From: Hyposmocoma kahamanoa
Lineage: Eukaryota > Arthropoda > Insecta > Lepidoptera > Cosmopterigidae
Assembly (NCBI RefSeq): GCF_003589595.1
Contig: NW_020653726.1
Span: 11,217,873 to 11,281,872, forward strand
DNA length: 64,000 nt
Direction: 5' to 3'
Positions 44,996-58,400 of the stretch are shown here, one piece after another. Below the pieces are notes generated by a model. It ran no database searches, was not told the origin of the DNA, and saw only the letters and a list, made by a program, of their open reading frames with translations. The position numbers and the translations under genes are program-made. How positions within the stretch are numbered: position 1 is the first letter of the stretch; every line of letters starts with the position of its first letter.

Positions 44996-45930
44996 CAGAC
45001 GTTCTTGAATAAAAAATGCAATTTAACGTGTTCACAAACCAGTGTCCCACAGATAGGACCTAACGAAATAGCCCCACCAAGTTATGTCCCATTCATGGAA
45101 CATTTTTAAGTAACTAGTTAAGTACTTTTATAAGCAAACAAGATTTGCACGAAACATAATTAATGCTTAACACAAATCTTATATAGTATACAATGTTTTG
45201 ACACATTTTAACAAGACACGAGTTTCTCTTTTAGTCCTGGCTTAGGCAAATTAACTTATTGTAAAATCACGCATTATCGCATAACACGGCCCCGTGTTTT
45301 GCCAACATTATGTTCTTATTTAAGTAAGACATGAAATGTGGTTAAGTTTAAATACCCTGCTGTGACGAATATGTAGTCGAGGTGTGATGTATGAGGTAAC
45401 GTGATAACAGCCTTGACAATTTTCTCTTGCACTGATTGAATATCATCATTCTCTCCAATTGTGTCGGGATAAAATTGTTAAATTATTTTTGTTCCATTTA
45501 TCCAAGCTAGAGCCACTTAAATAAGATATATAACGCAGACCCAAAAAATATTTAAGCACTGCTGGATGTAGGGTATTTAAAAAAAATTATGGGGATGGTG
45601 AATGTGTTAATTTTGTTCAAAAATTGCGAGAATCAACGCAGTAAATTTTTTACTAAGATAATAGTTAATTTACATACATATGTATTTATGTCTGGCCAAC
45701 TAATAAATGGGTATAAGAGATAAGCATTATAATTATCCCTTTATGTGGCAGCATAATTATAAAACTTTTGTACAGTAATTTGTTGATTATTTGCAAGTAC
45801 CTGATGATTTGCTTTTATTGAAAAACTGCATTTTGTTTCATAATGATTATCTATGGAAATGGTGCTGTACTTATACTTATGTACATAATATTTATTTGTA
45901 AAAAAAAATATAAAAGTTTAACAATATTTG
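44996..45930. other. Intergenic, convergent gene ends
   Basis: No gene between the formin and Nepro 3' ends; AT-rich, with no repeat matched elsewhere in the window. Confidence 0.5.
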
Positions 45931-45936
45931 GTCATT

Positions 45937-47204
45937 TTATTTATAATCTAAGCATTTTTCTTTCCAAACCTTTAGGAATTTCTTTTCTATTTTCCTGTTA
46001 TTAGACAAGGACCCTAGTAATGAGACTAGGGGAGTTTTTAGCGCTTGCCATTGCATAAAACTGAGATGGCTTGTCAGTGATAGGCCATTCTCTTCATTTC
46101 TCAGTTTCTCTTCTGTATTAATAAACTGTTGAAGAGTATCTTTGTTGGTTACTCTCTCAGCATAATGGTGGATTTCAACTACTGCAACAGTTGGTTTAAA
46201 CAACTTTTTGAAGGCATCTCTTGATATCACCTCACCATGGTCCACGGTTTTATCTGTTGGAACTTTAAAAGATTCACTGTCATTAAGTTTTACTGTGTTT
46301 TCTTGCTCAAACTTTTCTTCAAGGCTATCATCCTTATTAACATATTCTACATATTTCATAATATTCTCAACTGTATCTCCATTATTATCTTCTATGATCA
46401 AAGACTCAAAGTTTATCGTTTTCTGCTGAGACCATTCAAACCTACCAAAGTTTTCCATATTTTTTAAATCAAGCCATTTTTCTAAATCTGTAGGGAGGTT
46501 GTAACTTTCAGGCAAAAAGGGCAAACCTTTGAATTTTAGTTGGTTACGGAAAGGGAACAGATTTGAATACCAATTACAAGAATGTTGTACTAGAACAACA
46601 CTCATTGACCATATCCTGCTGACCAGAGCATAGGGCATTAAAGACATCCAATGATTTTCTCCTCGTTTGACTCTGTTCAAGTAGAAAATAGCTGCTTGTT
46701 TGGAACATATACTCACTCTAAGCATTATCTTTGTAAATGTAATCAATCTTAACAGAATATACTCCAACATCTGTCTCGTAGGTAAGTAAATTTCTTCCAC
46801 ATCTTTGGGCAAGACTGAAGCAAAAGTTTCAACATCTTTCAAAAAGTTTAGAACTAAGTATCTCCTCAGTGCAGTATTTACTTTCTTCAGGTTTCTATAG
46901 CCGATGTCGTTGCGAAATTTTTTGTCAAATTTGTAGAGAAACCTGGAGAGTATAGCCGCTTCTCTATGAAGCGGTGATTGTTTTGATAAAACCTTTATAA
47001 TACTCTTGCTGGTATAATTTAGTTGCTTTACATCTGAAATGGATAAATCGGTTATCAACTCACAGTCGGTTTCCCGCTAGTTGACAATTAGCACATTTTT
47101 GAGAATAATAAGCAATAAAAAGTAATCTTACCAACTTTACCGTCACGGGGTGACGTGTTTATTGGAGGCGGTAATATAGAAGAGTCATTCCAAAGATCGA
47201 GCAT
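45937..47204 (-). CDS. Nepro: Nepro homologue (nucleolus and neural progenitor protein)
   Basis: Two exons by hand: 47132-47204 (ATG at 47,204) and 45937-47033, with a 98-bp GTAAG...TTTCAG intron; the product is 389 aa. The first exon gives MLDLWNDSSILPPPINTSPR, and the junction restores ...GKVDVKQLNYTSKS. The long second-exon frame also opens at a TTG at 47,058, but that lies inside the intron and is not the start. The domain LHREAAILSRFLYKFDKKFRNDIGYRNLKKV (in pieces) with the following helical region matches the Nepro N-terminal domain (formerly DUF4477). The C-terminal third is acidic and polar, with a closing basic helix (NRKIEKKFLKVWKEKCLDYK). In vertebrates Nepro is nucleolar, linked to RNase MRP and neural progenitor maintenance. 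The stop codon overlaps an AATAAA (45,936-45,941), so the 3' UTR may be very short. Convergent with formin. Confidence 0.88.
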
Positions 47205-48129
47205 TATTGATTTTGATACAAACCAAATCTGACCTCACAAACTTCATAAATGCACTCGTTTTTAATCTTCATGAATTTATGAATGATGATCGGCTTGCAC
47301 TATAATTGTAAGTCAATGGCTTGCACCATTAGTCAATGGCTTGCAGACAATATTTGCCATATTTGCTTTTTTGCATTTTGATTTTACGGCATCGGAATAA
47401 AATACATTAAGCTAAATCTTCATAGTTCCTATCTTTTTTATATTCTGAATTCAAAATTTTTTAACTTTCGCCTCTCGCTAATTAATTATTGTAGTTGGTT
47501 TGTATTTGTGTCGCTGTAACTGTATATCTGGAGCGATATAATAATAATTCACTTTGGGAGCGATCACAAACTAATAAGAGATATGGTAGCGATTAGAGGT
47601 AGGTGATAAATAACGTCACGATGAAAAAATCACGATGATCCACCGTCAAACAGTATCACTGTGACTCGTTCCGAAGGAACGACGTTCCACAGTCACATAG
47701 GTGTTCCTCCGTTCCAATAGCTATCCCCGTCACTCACATCACGACATACGTATTTGATACAATGCGCGATCTCCGTTCCGTGGTAACTGAGCGCGCCATT
47801 CGTTGTAGTTCTCTTCAAATCGGGCCATTTCGGCCAAATCGCTACTAGCGATTTCTAAGCTCCTCTCTTGATGCGGTTCACAACACTCAAAAGGGGTAAT
47901 TAAATTAAATTAAAGGAGAATTTACAATAAACTTTTTTTGTATTTTTACATTTTAATGAAAATGCATTGTATAAATATTTACGAAAATAATATGGATAAA
48001 TGCCATGAAATACCAAGAGTTTATATGTATATACCATTGATTGTGGTTTGTATACTATTCTCTAAAAAAAAGCACACCTTTAAAAAAACTAGTGTCCTTT
48101 GACTTTGACTCGTGCTTAGACTATGGAAA
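47205..48129. other. Nepro upstream region
   Basis: Presumed promoter side of Nepro. A small palindromic patch (CGTTCCGAAGGAACGACGTT) lies at about 47,670. No gene or recognisable repeat. Confidence 0.35.
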
Positions 48130-48641
48130 CCTTAGAGGATGGAAAAAAATAAAAGAAATGGAAACTAATGGCAGGCTTTTGAAGTTACGACTACAAAGAT
48201 TATTAATTTTATTTTAACTATATTATGAAGAAAAAAACGAAAAAAAATAGCGATGAAGAAAGTTAGAACTATATTCCTTAACTGAAACCAAACTACAAAA
48301 GACTTTATCCTGAAAATTCCACTAATTACGAATTCAAAGTTTTTGTTCAAAGTGATAGAAGATAATGTGATTTATGTGAAAGTGAAAACATAAATATTGA
48401 CTACCGCCGCTTAAAAGACTATGTAAAAAATCGAATAAGTGAACTAAGTTATTTAAGAGAAATTAAAAACAATCTATTAGAACTACAATGGAAAATATTA
48501 CTGATTATCGCATAATTAAACGAAGACATGACTCAAAGGACTTGTATCTAAGTCAAAACCATTAATAAAAAAAAGGGGCGAATAAGTAGTGTTGCCACCT
48601 TAGACTATGGACCACCTTTTATTTTTTTCCATCCTCTAAGG
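48130..48641. mobile_element. 512-bp TIR element carrying a repeat shared with 61.9-62.3 kb
   Basis: The ends CCTTAGAGGATGGAAAAAAA and the inverted CTCTAAGG end form TIRs of about 26 bp with almost no mismatch. The interior (about 48,165-48,530) matches 61,925-62,305 in opposite orientation. A coding-like reading in the shared part (KRLYPENSTNYEFKVFVQSD, LKDYVKNRISELSYLREIKN), broken by stops in both copies, suggests a captured or former ORF. Confidence 0.7.
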
Positions 48642-49538
48642 TTGCCACGTTGCCCAAAGAGGAAGTAGTTAAACTTTAAGTAAAAAAGTTGCTAGATTCC
48701 AAGAAATTAATTCTGAGTAAAATTGCCTAAAGTGGCTGAACAAAAACATAATTATGGGATTGCGTTTTTAAAAACATAATTTTCTTAATTTTACAAATTA
48801 TAAATCGAAAAAATAATTATCATCAATATCAATCAAATCATTATCATCTTGTGATATAGAAGGTAAAGCTTTATATTCGCGTTTTTTTTAAATTTTTTAC
48901 TTTTCTTACTAAAAGAGCTAAATGATTTAACTATCAAATATTTTGTTTTGTACCTAATAATTTCGTAAATCTGAAAAATCTATATAGCTAAAAACTAGCT
49001 ACAGTGGCAACACTGCGAATAACTGTTTATAATGCAAGGGCTCAGGTCATAAGGAACAATGTTATTGAAATTTGGATTATTATTTATCCACATAGCATTA
49101 TTTTCAGCTATTACCATCTCATTTCCATTTCATAATTTCCATCTTTCATTGTTTAGATTTACCTATAATATACTACCTACCCTATATTCTTAATCACCAT
49201 ACCAAAATTCCATTTGCTTTTATTTTTATTCCGCTATTTCCTTTCCCCGTTTTTAAATTCCTATTAATATCCAAAATCCCACAAAAAAGTTCCATAACAA
49301 CAACTGCGACAACAATGATATCTTGAAGTCTCAAGAAGGAAGAAAGTATTGGAAGATTTATCAAAAATTGGCAGCTCAATAGAAATTGCATTTGCATTGC
49401 ATTGCACAGTGCCAGGAAATAAGAAAAAAAAGTAATTCGCGACGCTACTCGTGCCTAACTTCGCGATAGCGAAGTTACCGTTTGCACATGCGTGTCGTGC
49501 ATCGCATCGCTATTCGCATCGCCTATCGCACGAATGTG
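48642..49538. other. No supported feature
   Basis: AT-rich intergenic sequence without a credible frame or repeat match. Confidence 0.4.
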
Positions 49539-49640
49539 ACACCGCGTTTACACTATCGTCGTTTCTACCACTCGACACGAATGTTTCGTCGATTGTCGTT
49601 CATTCGTCGAAACAATCGACGATAGTGTAAACGCGGTGTT
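49539..49640. repeat. 102-bp palindromic element
   Basis: ACACCGCGTTTACACTATCG at the left is inverted exactly at the right (CGATAGTGTAAACGCGGTGT), and inner blocks (TCGACACGAATG..., GTTTCGTCGATTGTCG) are also partly inverted. A minimal MITE-like foldback. Confidence 0.75.
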
Positions 49641-50183
49641 AAGAAAGAGACGCATTACTACTTTGAAGCGTTGAAGCCTCTCACTCGGCTCGTTTTATAT
49701 GTAAATAACCATTTAGTATTATTATAACATATATATTTTGTTGTTGGTGTTAGGGCCATTACGATTCGATTTTCATGAAGATCGAAATTGAATACGATCT
49801 ACCGATTTTTTTATCATTCGTTTCAATGCGATTATTAAGCGAATCGATTCAAAATTAAAGCAAATCGAATCGTTTTAGACCGTACTCATAATTTAAACAA
49901 AATTTTCATATTATTAATGATTTCGTCAAGTACAGAAACGGAAAATAAAGTATAGGACAATTAAGTTATATGACATTATTATAATTTTTTTAAGATAATA
50001 TACAGGTAAGGTAAAAAAGACAATAAAACTTTAACTACTAGAAAGTAAAACTAGGATTTTTGAATTATATGAATCAAATTGAGTCCCCGCGGCAAGGTGC
50101 CCAAGATGCTGGCACCGTTTTCCCTTTGTATTGCTATGCTAATGCGTTGGGCAAGGTAGCTGCCGGCCCTTGGGTTTCCCCTA

Positions 50184-50690
50184 TCAGTCAATTAATTTTT
50201 TCAATAAAATTTTGTACAGATGAAGAGCACTGGGACCCCACGAGCCAAGGGTTTCGACTCCAAAGGCTGTAAATAGGTAGTCGGAGCCGAGATCCTGGTA
50301 CTTATTACTTTTTATTCTTTCCGCCAGCTCAGCTGCGGAGCCAGACCTCTTTCTGGCGTGCTGGAGATGTGATGGGGTAAGTGTGTCGGCACATGTGGCG
50401 TCCCACACCAATGCCCGGCCCATGCTCCAAGGGATGAGAGTCATTCCGTCCGGGCGTTTGCTATCTGCGATATGCCGCTTGGCTCGAGAATAGCGGGCAC
50501 GTCAACTGTGGCTAAGGCCCGGCGGTTGATGTCGTTGAGGGCTGCATGACGGGAGATACGGCCGGCGCTCAGATAGCAGGAAAGACCGTGGTGACCCAGA
50601 GCACTTACGTCTTTGCCGCAAAGACGACGATGAGGGGAGCAAACTGGGACACCAAGGCGGAGGCCTGCAGCTATGTTATTATTGAAAAGT
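50184..50690 (-). pseudogene. Retroelement-type C-terminal ORF fragment
   Basis: The minus frame reads LRLGVPVCSPHRRLCGKDV, ALGHHGLSCYLSAGRISRHA, ALNDINRRALATVDVPAILE and, after a frameshift at about 50,445, RPDGMTLIPWSMGRALVWDA, TCADTLTPSH and FGVETLGSWGP. I recall this C-(HG.SC)...RH..ND...PDG.T..PW..G..LVWD...ETLG.WGP protein type as widespread in arthropod retroelement ORFs, downstream of a reverse transcriptase. No RT is visible here. GC content is higher than the flanks. Confidence 0.6.
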
Positions 50691-51109
50691 TTATTAGAAT
50701 AAAGGATTAGCATTTGCGAAAAGGAAAAAAAAAGTTTACATATTATTGTGGCAATTAAATCATGTAACAAAAGATATTTCACTATTACAAACTTTGAAAT
50801 GATTTTTATGAGATCAATTCAAGAATATACGATCTGATCCGCGGATCAATTAAGAGGCATTATGATCCACTACGATCCAAAAAATCGATTCAAAGCAAAT
50901 AATCGTGCATCGATACGTCGTCGTCATTGGTATTTGTTTTTTTTGTACATATATAATGCATCAATGAGAAGGCAAAGGACTGCAGGACTGCAGGCCATAC
51001 CGTCTAGACCGATGCAAATACTCATTGGTTTTAGGTCAATGAAGTTTTAGGTTTAATTTGATATTTATTAAGCTTGCTTATTGTCATGATTGTAATCAGC
51101 TGCGATGAA

Positions 51110-51365
51110 ATCTTAAGCGCCCAGACACACGAAGAGAAAGTGTTCGCGCGGCCGCACCGCGGTCGAAGAGCGGAGTCCGCGGCGGCCGCCACGCGATCGA
51201 AGAGTGGAGTCCGCGGCGACTATTAAATAAATAGAGCGTATTTTGCCATGACAGTTCGATCTCTGAACACGTGCACGTGGTCGCTGGGCGGCGGCCGCCG
51301 CAGACTTTGCTCTTCGACCGTGCGGGGTGAGCGCGATGAAATTCGTGTCGTATAAACGTGACCAA
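51110..51365. repeat. GC-rich palindromic segment
   Basis: CGGTCGAAGAGCGGAGTCCG is repeated in tandem with changes (CGATCGAAGAGTGGAGTCCG) and occurs inverted on the right side (GGCGGCCGCCGCAGACTTTG...CTTCGACCGTGCG). The centre is AT-rich. It is probably a non-autonomous DNA element, though CpG-island function cannot be excluded. The minus open frame across it is an artefact. Confidence 0.5.
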
Positions 51366-51621
51366 AGTGTTAAATGTTCAACGATTAATTTCTTCGAGCA
51401 ATGAATCGATTCTAATTCTGAATCGATTAGTGCGTATAGAAATATCTATTTATGTGGTTTAGAGTATTGATACGGTCTTCTTCATGACCAATTAATAACA
51501 CAATGATATTTCACGTGAAACTATATAATTTTACTCCAGTTACATACATTTTTTAATACACCCAGTTACGTGAATGGCGCTTGGCGGTGAGAGAACGACT
51601 GGTAGCGCGCGGAGCGCGGTC

Positions 51622-51727
51622 GACAAGAGCACGTCAAGCTTGACAATTTGAGCTTTGGACCATTCTTATCGTAAGCGGCATAGAGTTGGATTTAAATCTT
51701 AAGTGTCAAGCTTGACGTGCTCTTGAC
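51622..51727 (+). mobile_element. MITE family M1, copy 2
   Basis: Inverted ends of the GTCAAGAGCACGTCAAGCTT type; the right end (TGTCAAGCTTGACGTGCTCT) is complete and followed by TGACCCTGTAC. The interior shares GGACCATTCTTATCGTAAGC and GGCATAGAGTTGGATTTAAA with the other copies. Confidence 0.85.
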
Positions 51728-52102
51728 CCTGTACCAATACGAAAACTGAAAACGCTCAAAATGCTAAAGTGGTATGTAAAATGTGCAGTAAAGGTGATCG
51801 CATACTTGTCGGTGCTGAAAGAATCGATCGCGCAGAACGAAACGAAGTTTCTTTAGACCTCGTCTCAGAACAATAACCAAGGCCTCGCACATGCACCGAA
51901 AGGATCGATAATTGTTTGCCACATAATATTCCATTGTTTATATCATATAAGCAAGCCAAGTTTAATTTAGGAATCAAAACAGGTTGGCCGTTATATACTT
52001 TGATTTTTATTTTAATCAACAAATTATATAAATTGGTCATAACAATGTTAAATATAAATATATTTAGTTATCTATCATTTATAATCGTATCTTCACACAC
52101 AG

Positions 52103-52107
<5 letters not shown>

Positions 52108-52167
<60 letters not shown>
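52108..52167. repeat. (TA)n microsatellite
   Basis: About 60 bp of perfect TA repeat in the region downstream of the Acy1 3' end. Confidence 0.97.
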
Positions 52168-52171
<4 letters not shown>

Positions 52172-52424
52172 TCTACAACTTGTAGAGCCAAGTAAAATAA
52201 AACAAAGAATAGAAAGGTGACAAGAACAATTACACCGATTGTAAAAAACTTAGTAATTTCTTATTAAAATTGTACATTTTTTGTTAGATTACTGTAACTC
52301 TTAACATCTAATTTGAAAGGCACATACTGATTTAAATAACAACATTAAACTTGTATTTAGTTTTTTGGAACTTTGCTCATGTGTTTTAAATAGATACCTA
52401 TTCGTCATTAAAATTATTGTTATT

Positions 52425-55400
52425 TTAAGCGTTAGCAACAGCTGCTATTATTTTTTCGTAAATGTCGATTCCTCGCAGAAAGACATCGGCTTCCAAAAAC
52501 TCATCATGATCGTGCAGCAAAACAGGAGTGTTATTCATTGGAGAGAAGCCTATGGCTGGAATTCCGACTTGACGGACGTACCGACTGTCGGTCCCGCCAG
52601 GGAAAATACGCCGATCCAGTTTAAGATTCCTAAAAGGAAAAGTGTTTTCGTTATCAAGTACGACGTGTAGTATATTAAGAATAATAACCATAGGTAATAT
52701 TAATCGTGTGATAAACTTTGAAATTACTTACAGATTATCTACAGCCGATTTGAAGGCAACCCAGTAGGGATTGGTATTGTCTGTTTTGGTGCACTCGACT
52801 TTCTCGTTAAACTGCTCAAATTCGTACGTCACTCCATCGCCAGCCTCTTTACACCACTGTTTGATCTAAGAAGACAAAAATACCCAATACAATATAGTTT
52901 ATTTCACGAGATGGAATTCTAATTTTCGAATTGAGTCTCGAATTGAATTGATCATATCTTCGAACATTTAAGTACCTACCCATATTTGGTACTTACCATA
53001 CTCTCGAACTTATTATGGTCAACAGTAACAGCCAAACGAATATCAAATACGACGGTCAGTTTTTCTGGAATCACGTTCGATTGTACACCCCCCTGCAACA
53101 TTTATTTTTATTTTAAACATCTGTTTATGTTGCCTCAATAGCAATTTCTGCTTCTCAAACGTGTGTTTTCATTCATAGTAGCTTCAGTTAACAACAATAT
53201 TCCCACTTACCAACTAATAACACCAAGGAAAGGATAGCTTGAAAATAAAAAAACTTTTAAACAAAATTGAACAAAATAAATAAGGTTAGGGCATCCCAGT
53301 TAAACATAATAGTTAAGGTGGATTTAATTTGCTTTATCACGTTAAGGTAAAGCTACTTACGTAAATTTGTGTCAGGTTGACTGTAGTAACATCTCCAATG
53401 GTCAGTTTAGAATCACTGTCCAATATTTTCTTTTGTTGTTCTATTAAATCCATGAATTTATTTATTACGTATCTTAGCTGTAATAAAATGGCATGCTAAC
53501 AATGAAAACTTTTCCTGGAAATGTTTAAATTGTCAGTCGCAAGAGTTTATCTACCTTTTCTCCTGCTGTATCCGGTAGCAACAAACTTCCGTGGCCAGGC
53601 CGACCTGGGCAGTGAACATGGATTTCTAAAAAAAAACATTTAAAAGTGTTTGTACATTTAAATGTTTTGGATTGCTACAATCAAAATATTATCAAACTGA
53701 TATTAGGTATATGTGATCTTTATAGTGAATGAGTGCTTACGCCAGATGCTTCTTTCGCCGTTGAAAATAATGAACTCTTCATTCGGACTAGCCATACCCT
53801 CATCCAATGCAAATCCAACATTCAGTGCTTTAAAATCTGATGTGTGTACAAATTTCTTCATACCATCATGACCTCCAATTTCTTCATCTAAAAGCAGACA
53901 CAATAATTATTTACTTATGGCTTATATCGCTTATATTATAAAAAAGAAATTAATTACATTATGGTCAGCTACATCGATAGGTACAGCGGTTTGCGCCACA
54001 GCCACGGGCACACAGTTATTCACACGTTTGTGCAGTGCGAAAAATAAAGTATTTACAAAAAAAAACAAAATTGTTTATAAAAACAATACGAATTATGTGC
54101 TTTCTAGGTGAGCTGATTTTTATATTTTGTGTTGACCTTTCACTGGTTATTCTGGCACACGTATGTATATTGTAGGGTTCAATATTGATGCATGCATCTG
54201 ATTGTCATCATATTGGTTGGAACGTTTCTTTTATAATACCAAGGGACGGGACGAACAAGTCGTGGGCCTGGTGGTGGTAAGTGACACGCCTGTTCATAAC
54301 AGTTGCAGTGCCACTCAGAGCTTTAAACCGCAAAGACCGGAGAGGCATTGTCACCGCTCCCGTCGCCCTGAGACGTAAGTTGACAAGTCCCATATGCCTG
54401 TAATTCAGCAGCACCCTTGCCCTTCAAAACCGAAACGCAGTAATGGTCACATTACTGCTTAGCGGCAGAAGCAGGTAGGCAGGCATGTCACAAGCTCTAC
54501 TGCTACTAAACTTACGTACATAGCAACCAGCTCGCTATAAAGTTTACAAAATATCAAAGATCTATCTTTACTCTATTTTTGTGTCACTTTGCAAAAACAA
54601 CCAAAAAAGTCCTTCGTTTGGTGATCTTATCATAGTTGGCGAATCTTTAGAGTAAAATAGGACAAAAGATCTCGGTAACGCACGTGGTGTCGGTCAAGAT
54701 GGCTGGACCAAACGAGATATTCAAATCAAACTGTGTTCATTATTATTATTATTTTTATTATATATATTATTATTATTATTATTATTACTATTTAGTACCT
54801 TTACTGACATATTTTCTACCTTTGCGTTAACGGAAACATTAAAGAAATAAAGTGGCCAGCCATTCTGACGTCACATTCAGGTTGGCTGGACCCCTTTACG
54901 GTTTTCGTGGTTCTACCAGTATATAATTAACTTTCTTTATATAACTATTTACTACCTAATTTCTACATAAACATACTTTTTTTTCACTATTTTAGGAAGC
55001 TTCTATAAAAAGTTATGTAAACAAATAATAATAAAACGCCTTCGTAAAATGTATCTTCTAAAAAGACAGTTTATCTTCTCCGTGTAAAAAAAAAGTACCT
55101 ACTGAAAAACCGTACCATAAAAAACCACCTGTTGAGTAAATAATTGAATACTAGAATACTGAAAAATAAATTAAGCGCACCCATGACTGGGTAAAATCCG
55201 TGTACGCTTTAAGTAAAAGAAGAATTAATGGTTTTATTACCCTATTGTAATAGAAAGGATAAGCCGTTCCAAGAGATAACATTCATCGATCGGTGCAAAT
55301 AATATTTCTTGAACTTATACCATAATATAATAATTATAGTCACTCCATACAAACGTAGCAGCGCGTTTTGTACGTGTGCGCATCTGCCGCAATCCGTGTA

Positions 55401-58400
55401 GATACGGAGGACGCCGCGCCGCTGCCGCTGCGTGTGAATGGAGTTACCATACTTCTCTTGTTATGGGACTGAAATGTTTTCACCTAGCCAGTGACGCCGG
55501 CACAGGTGATATAGCGAAGCAGGAAGATGTCACTGGGATGACAAAATGTTTACACGATACTATGCTTTGCCAGCACTAGCATGCCAGTGTCCCTGGTGTC
55601 AGTCAATGTAGATCAGAGCCATAAGAGTGATGCTAAAGAATTACCAGGTACGAAGCAAATGTACACAGTTCTCTGCAGTTGGACACCACGTTGTTTTAGC
55701 TTCCGAATGGCTTCAAGGTACTGCATACCAACACATTTCATATCTTGTGAGCCACGAGCGAAAATTTTGCCATCTTCATCAATGTGTCCACTGAAAGGCG
55801 GATATGTCCAACTTTTCTATGGAAGAAATAAACGTATTCAACATAATACCACGCGTTACACGCTACGCGATATTATTTTTCACTTCAAACCATACTTACT
55901 TCAAATACCGGTACAACATCCATATGCGAATTTAGAAGTATAGAAGGGAGTTTTGGTTCTATGCCCTCCCATTTCAGGACTACTATAGGTTTGTGAGGAA
56001 CAACCTCATAAACTTTGATTGGCAATGCAAGCGAGGCAGCTTGCTTCTTCAGAAAATTTACACATTCATCTAAAAACAAACAACATACAGTAAATTTCGT
56101 ACACGTCTGTAGTTTCATAGTAACCAATAAAATATCATAATCGTGTTTTCTATTGTAGGGTACGATCTGAACTAAGTTGCATTAATTAATTAAATACTAA
56201 ATCACTTGTTTACCTGAACATCATTATTTTCAAATTTATAAATTGTTCTATACGCATTCATAAGTAACTGACTACGAATAGTACTAGTACTTGTAGCATT
56301 AATTATTGTCTGTGCTAATTTAATAAGGAGGAGGTTACGTTCGGCTGTATGTATGTTTTCAGATATCTACATCAATTGTGGACCGATTTTGAAAATTCTT
56401 TTTTGTTTCGATTGAAAGAGTGCACTTTCGCGGTGGTCCCGTTGTCACCAAGTCAGAATCTGATGAGGGGATAAAATCAAAGGAAATTCTCAAATTTTAT
56501 AGGGATGTCCGTGTAGCGTGTATTCACCAATTTCTCCATCAATTGCGGACCGATTTTGAAAATTCTTCTTTTGTTTGAAAGGGTATACACTCGAAGTGGT
56601 CCTTGATGTTGTTCTGGGTTCGTTTCGGCTGTCACAAATGACTAATTATTTTCCGTAAATAAAAGTCGACTTTTCACTTGACAATACGTGTCATCAACAA
56701 ATCACCGTCACCATGACAACCAGAAAAGAAACTATAAAATGTACAAAGGAGTCCGTAACAGACCCTTTGTCACCAAGAAGTCAGAATCTGATGAGAGGAT
56801 CCCATGGAAATCGAAAAAAGCCGTTAAGCAAATTCTTGAAGTAGGTTTTTGTTTTGCAATGAAAAAGTTACAATTATCCAAAATACACTCTGGGTAATAT
56901 TATACCGAAATTGAACATTCGAAATTCAAATAAACAAGATGGCAGTCATACAATTACTGACGTCTTTTATCTGAGAATGTAAGAGATAGGTCGGTGCTTG
57001 AAGAAATATCATAGGAGGCGATAAGGGTCAAGTACCAGTCGCATTTCTAAATCACACATAAGGGTGAAATTTTTTACATTTTTTTTTAAGTTCATAAAAA
57101 CAGCGAGTCAAATTATTAATAAAATAACTTGCAGCTTTTATACTACTAAATGTTCTACGCTTTAAGCTATTTATACAGTGGAATAGACATAATAATGTAA
57201 TTGTATGTATAGATAGATGTATCACTAGAAATAAATACCTTAAATTAATTTCAACTTCTCGAGCACAAAAATGTACCCTTGCAATGCAATTCGTGCCAAT
57301 TGTAAACCTAGTTCATTTCAGAAGAGCTAGCAATCTGTGCGGGGAATAAAATAATTGACTCATCGCCCTAGTCTCAATTGCATGTCCCACGTCCATAGTT
57401 GAATGTGTTATATCCTTTTTAAACTTGTTAATATACTGGCCTCTAACATTACTTCCTGTCCTGGGGCGTATGGAAACTTTACGAACTGTATATGCTTAAG
57501 TAATGTTTCATCTTTTGTCTGTTACCCAATATCCCAAGTTAGGTCTTATTGCTAATAGGGCACGTAATAAATGGGCAGCATTCGACGGTTTTTCCATACA
57601 AAAAGCACGATTAGTATGAGTTGCCTTTCGCATCCTTTCGCAATGATAGCGTTGCATCGTCTTATCTTGACAAGGCGGTAAGTCACGATCTTGTTTTGCC
57701 ATAATTTACCGAGAAAAGCTCAAGTTAATCAAATTATGCGGTGATAATTAATTGCGTAATAATACTTTGTTATATTATACAATATGGCGCCCGGTAAAAT
57801 GATAAGCCCGGCAAACACCATTCAATTCGAACATAAAAAAATACTTTAGATAGTGGATTTTGATAAATTATCGAATTATTTTGTGATTATCAACACTGAC
57901 AGAATCTCTGTTGAACAGTAAATCTATTACAATATACATAAATGTATAAATATATAACAATCATTGTAATGTAGGTTTGTAAATGAATATTCGATTAGGT
58001 AAACCCTTGCATCGTTCTACCATTTTGGTATTATAATAATCTTATTCTGTGTCCAAAAGGTATAAGTTTTATTAATAGCTCAATTTTACTGTCAAAATTC
58101 ATCGTAATATACAAACTGTAAGGGTTGATTTAACTTGAAAGTGGGCGAAAATAATCTTAAGTTTCTATTACAAGTGTTTGCTCTCAAGAAAATCGAGGCC
58201 CACATACGCTAACGACCAAGATAAATGTTAATTTGTAGAGATGAATACGTAACAAAGATCAAAGTATATCTTATTAAAAAAATATTAAATGTACACTAAT
58301 TTTATGAAGTTTCTCACCGTAATTGACGTCAGGTTGGACACTTGGTATCTTCAAGTATTCAATGAAGTTTTGAATTGCTGAGTTGTTAGCGTATTTTGCC

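Noticed and set aside
47056..47058. TTG as the start of Nepro
   Set aside because: It lies inside the intron defined by the GTAAG donor at 47,131 and the TTTCAG acceptor at 47,034; the upstream ATG exon joins in phase.
54690..54890. Possible second copy of the 9-bp-TSD foldback element
   Set aside because: Only short blocks (AGATGGCTGG, GGCCAGCCATTCTGACG) match; ends and duplications could not be defined, so it is only mentioned as a possible relative.
55581..55943. 120-codon plus frame
   Set aside because: Antisense shadow of Acy1 exon 3.
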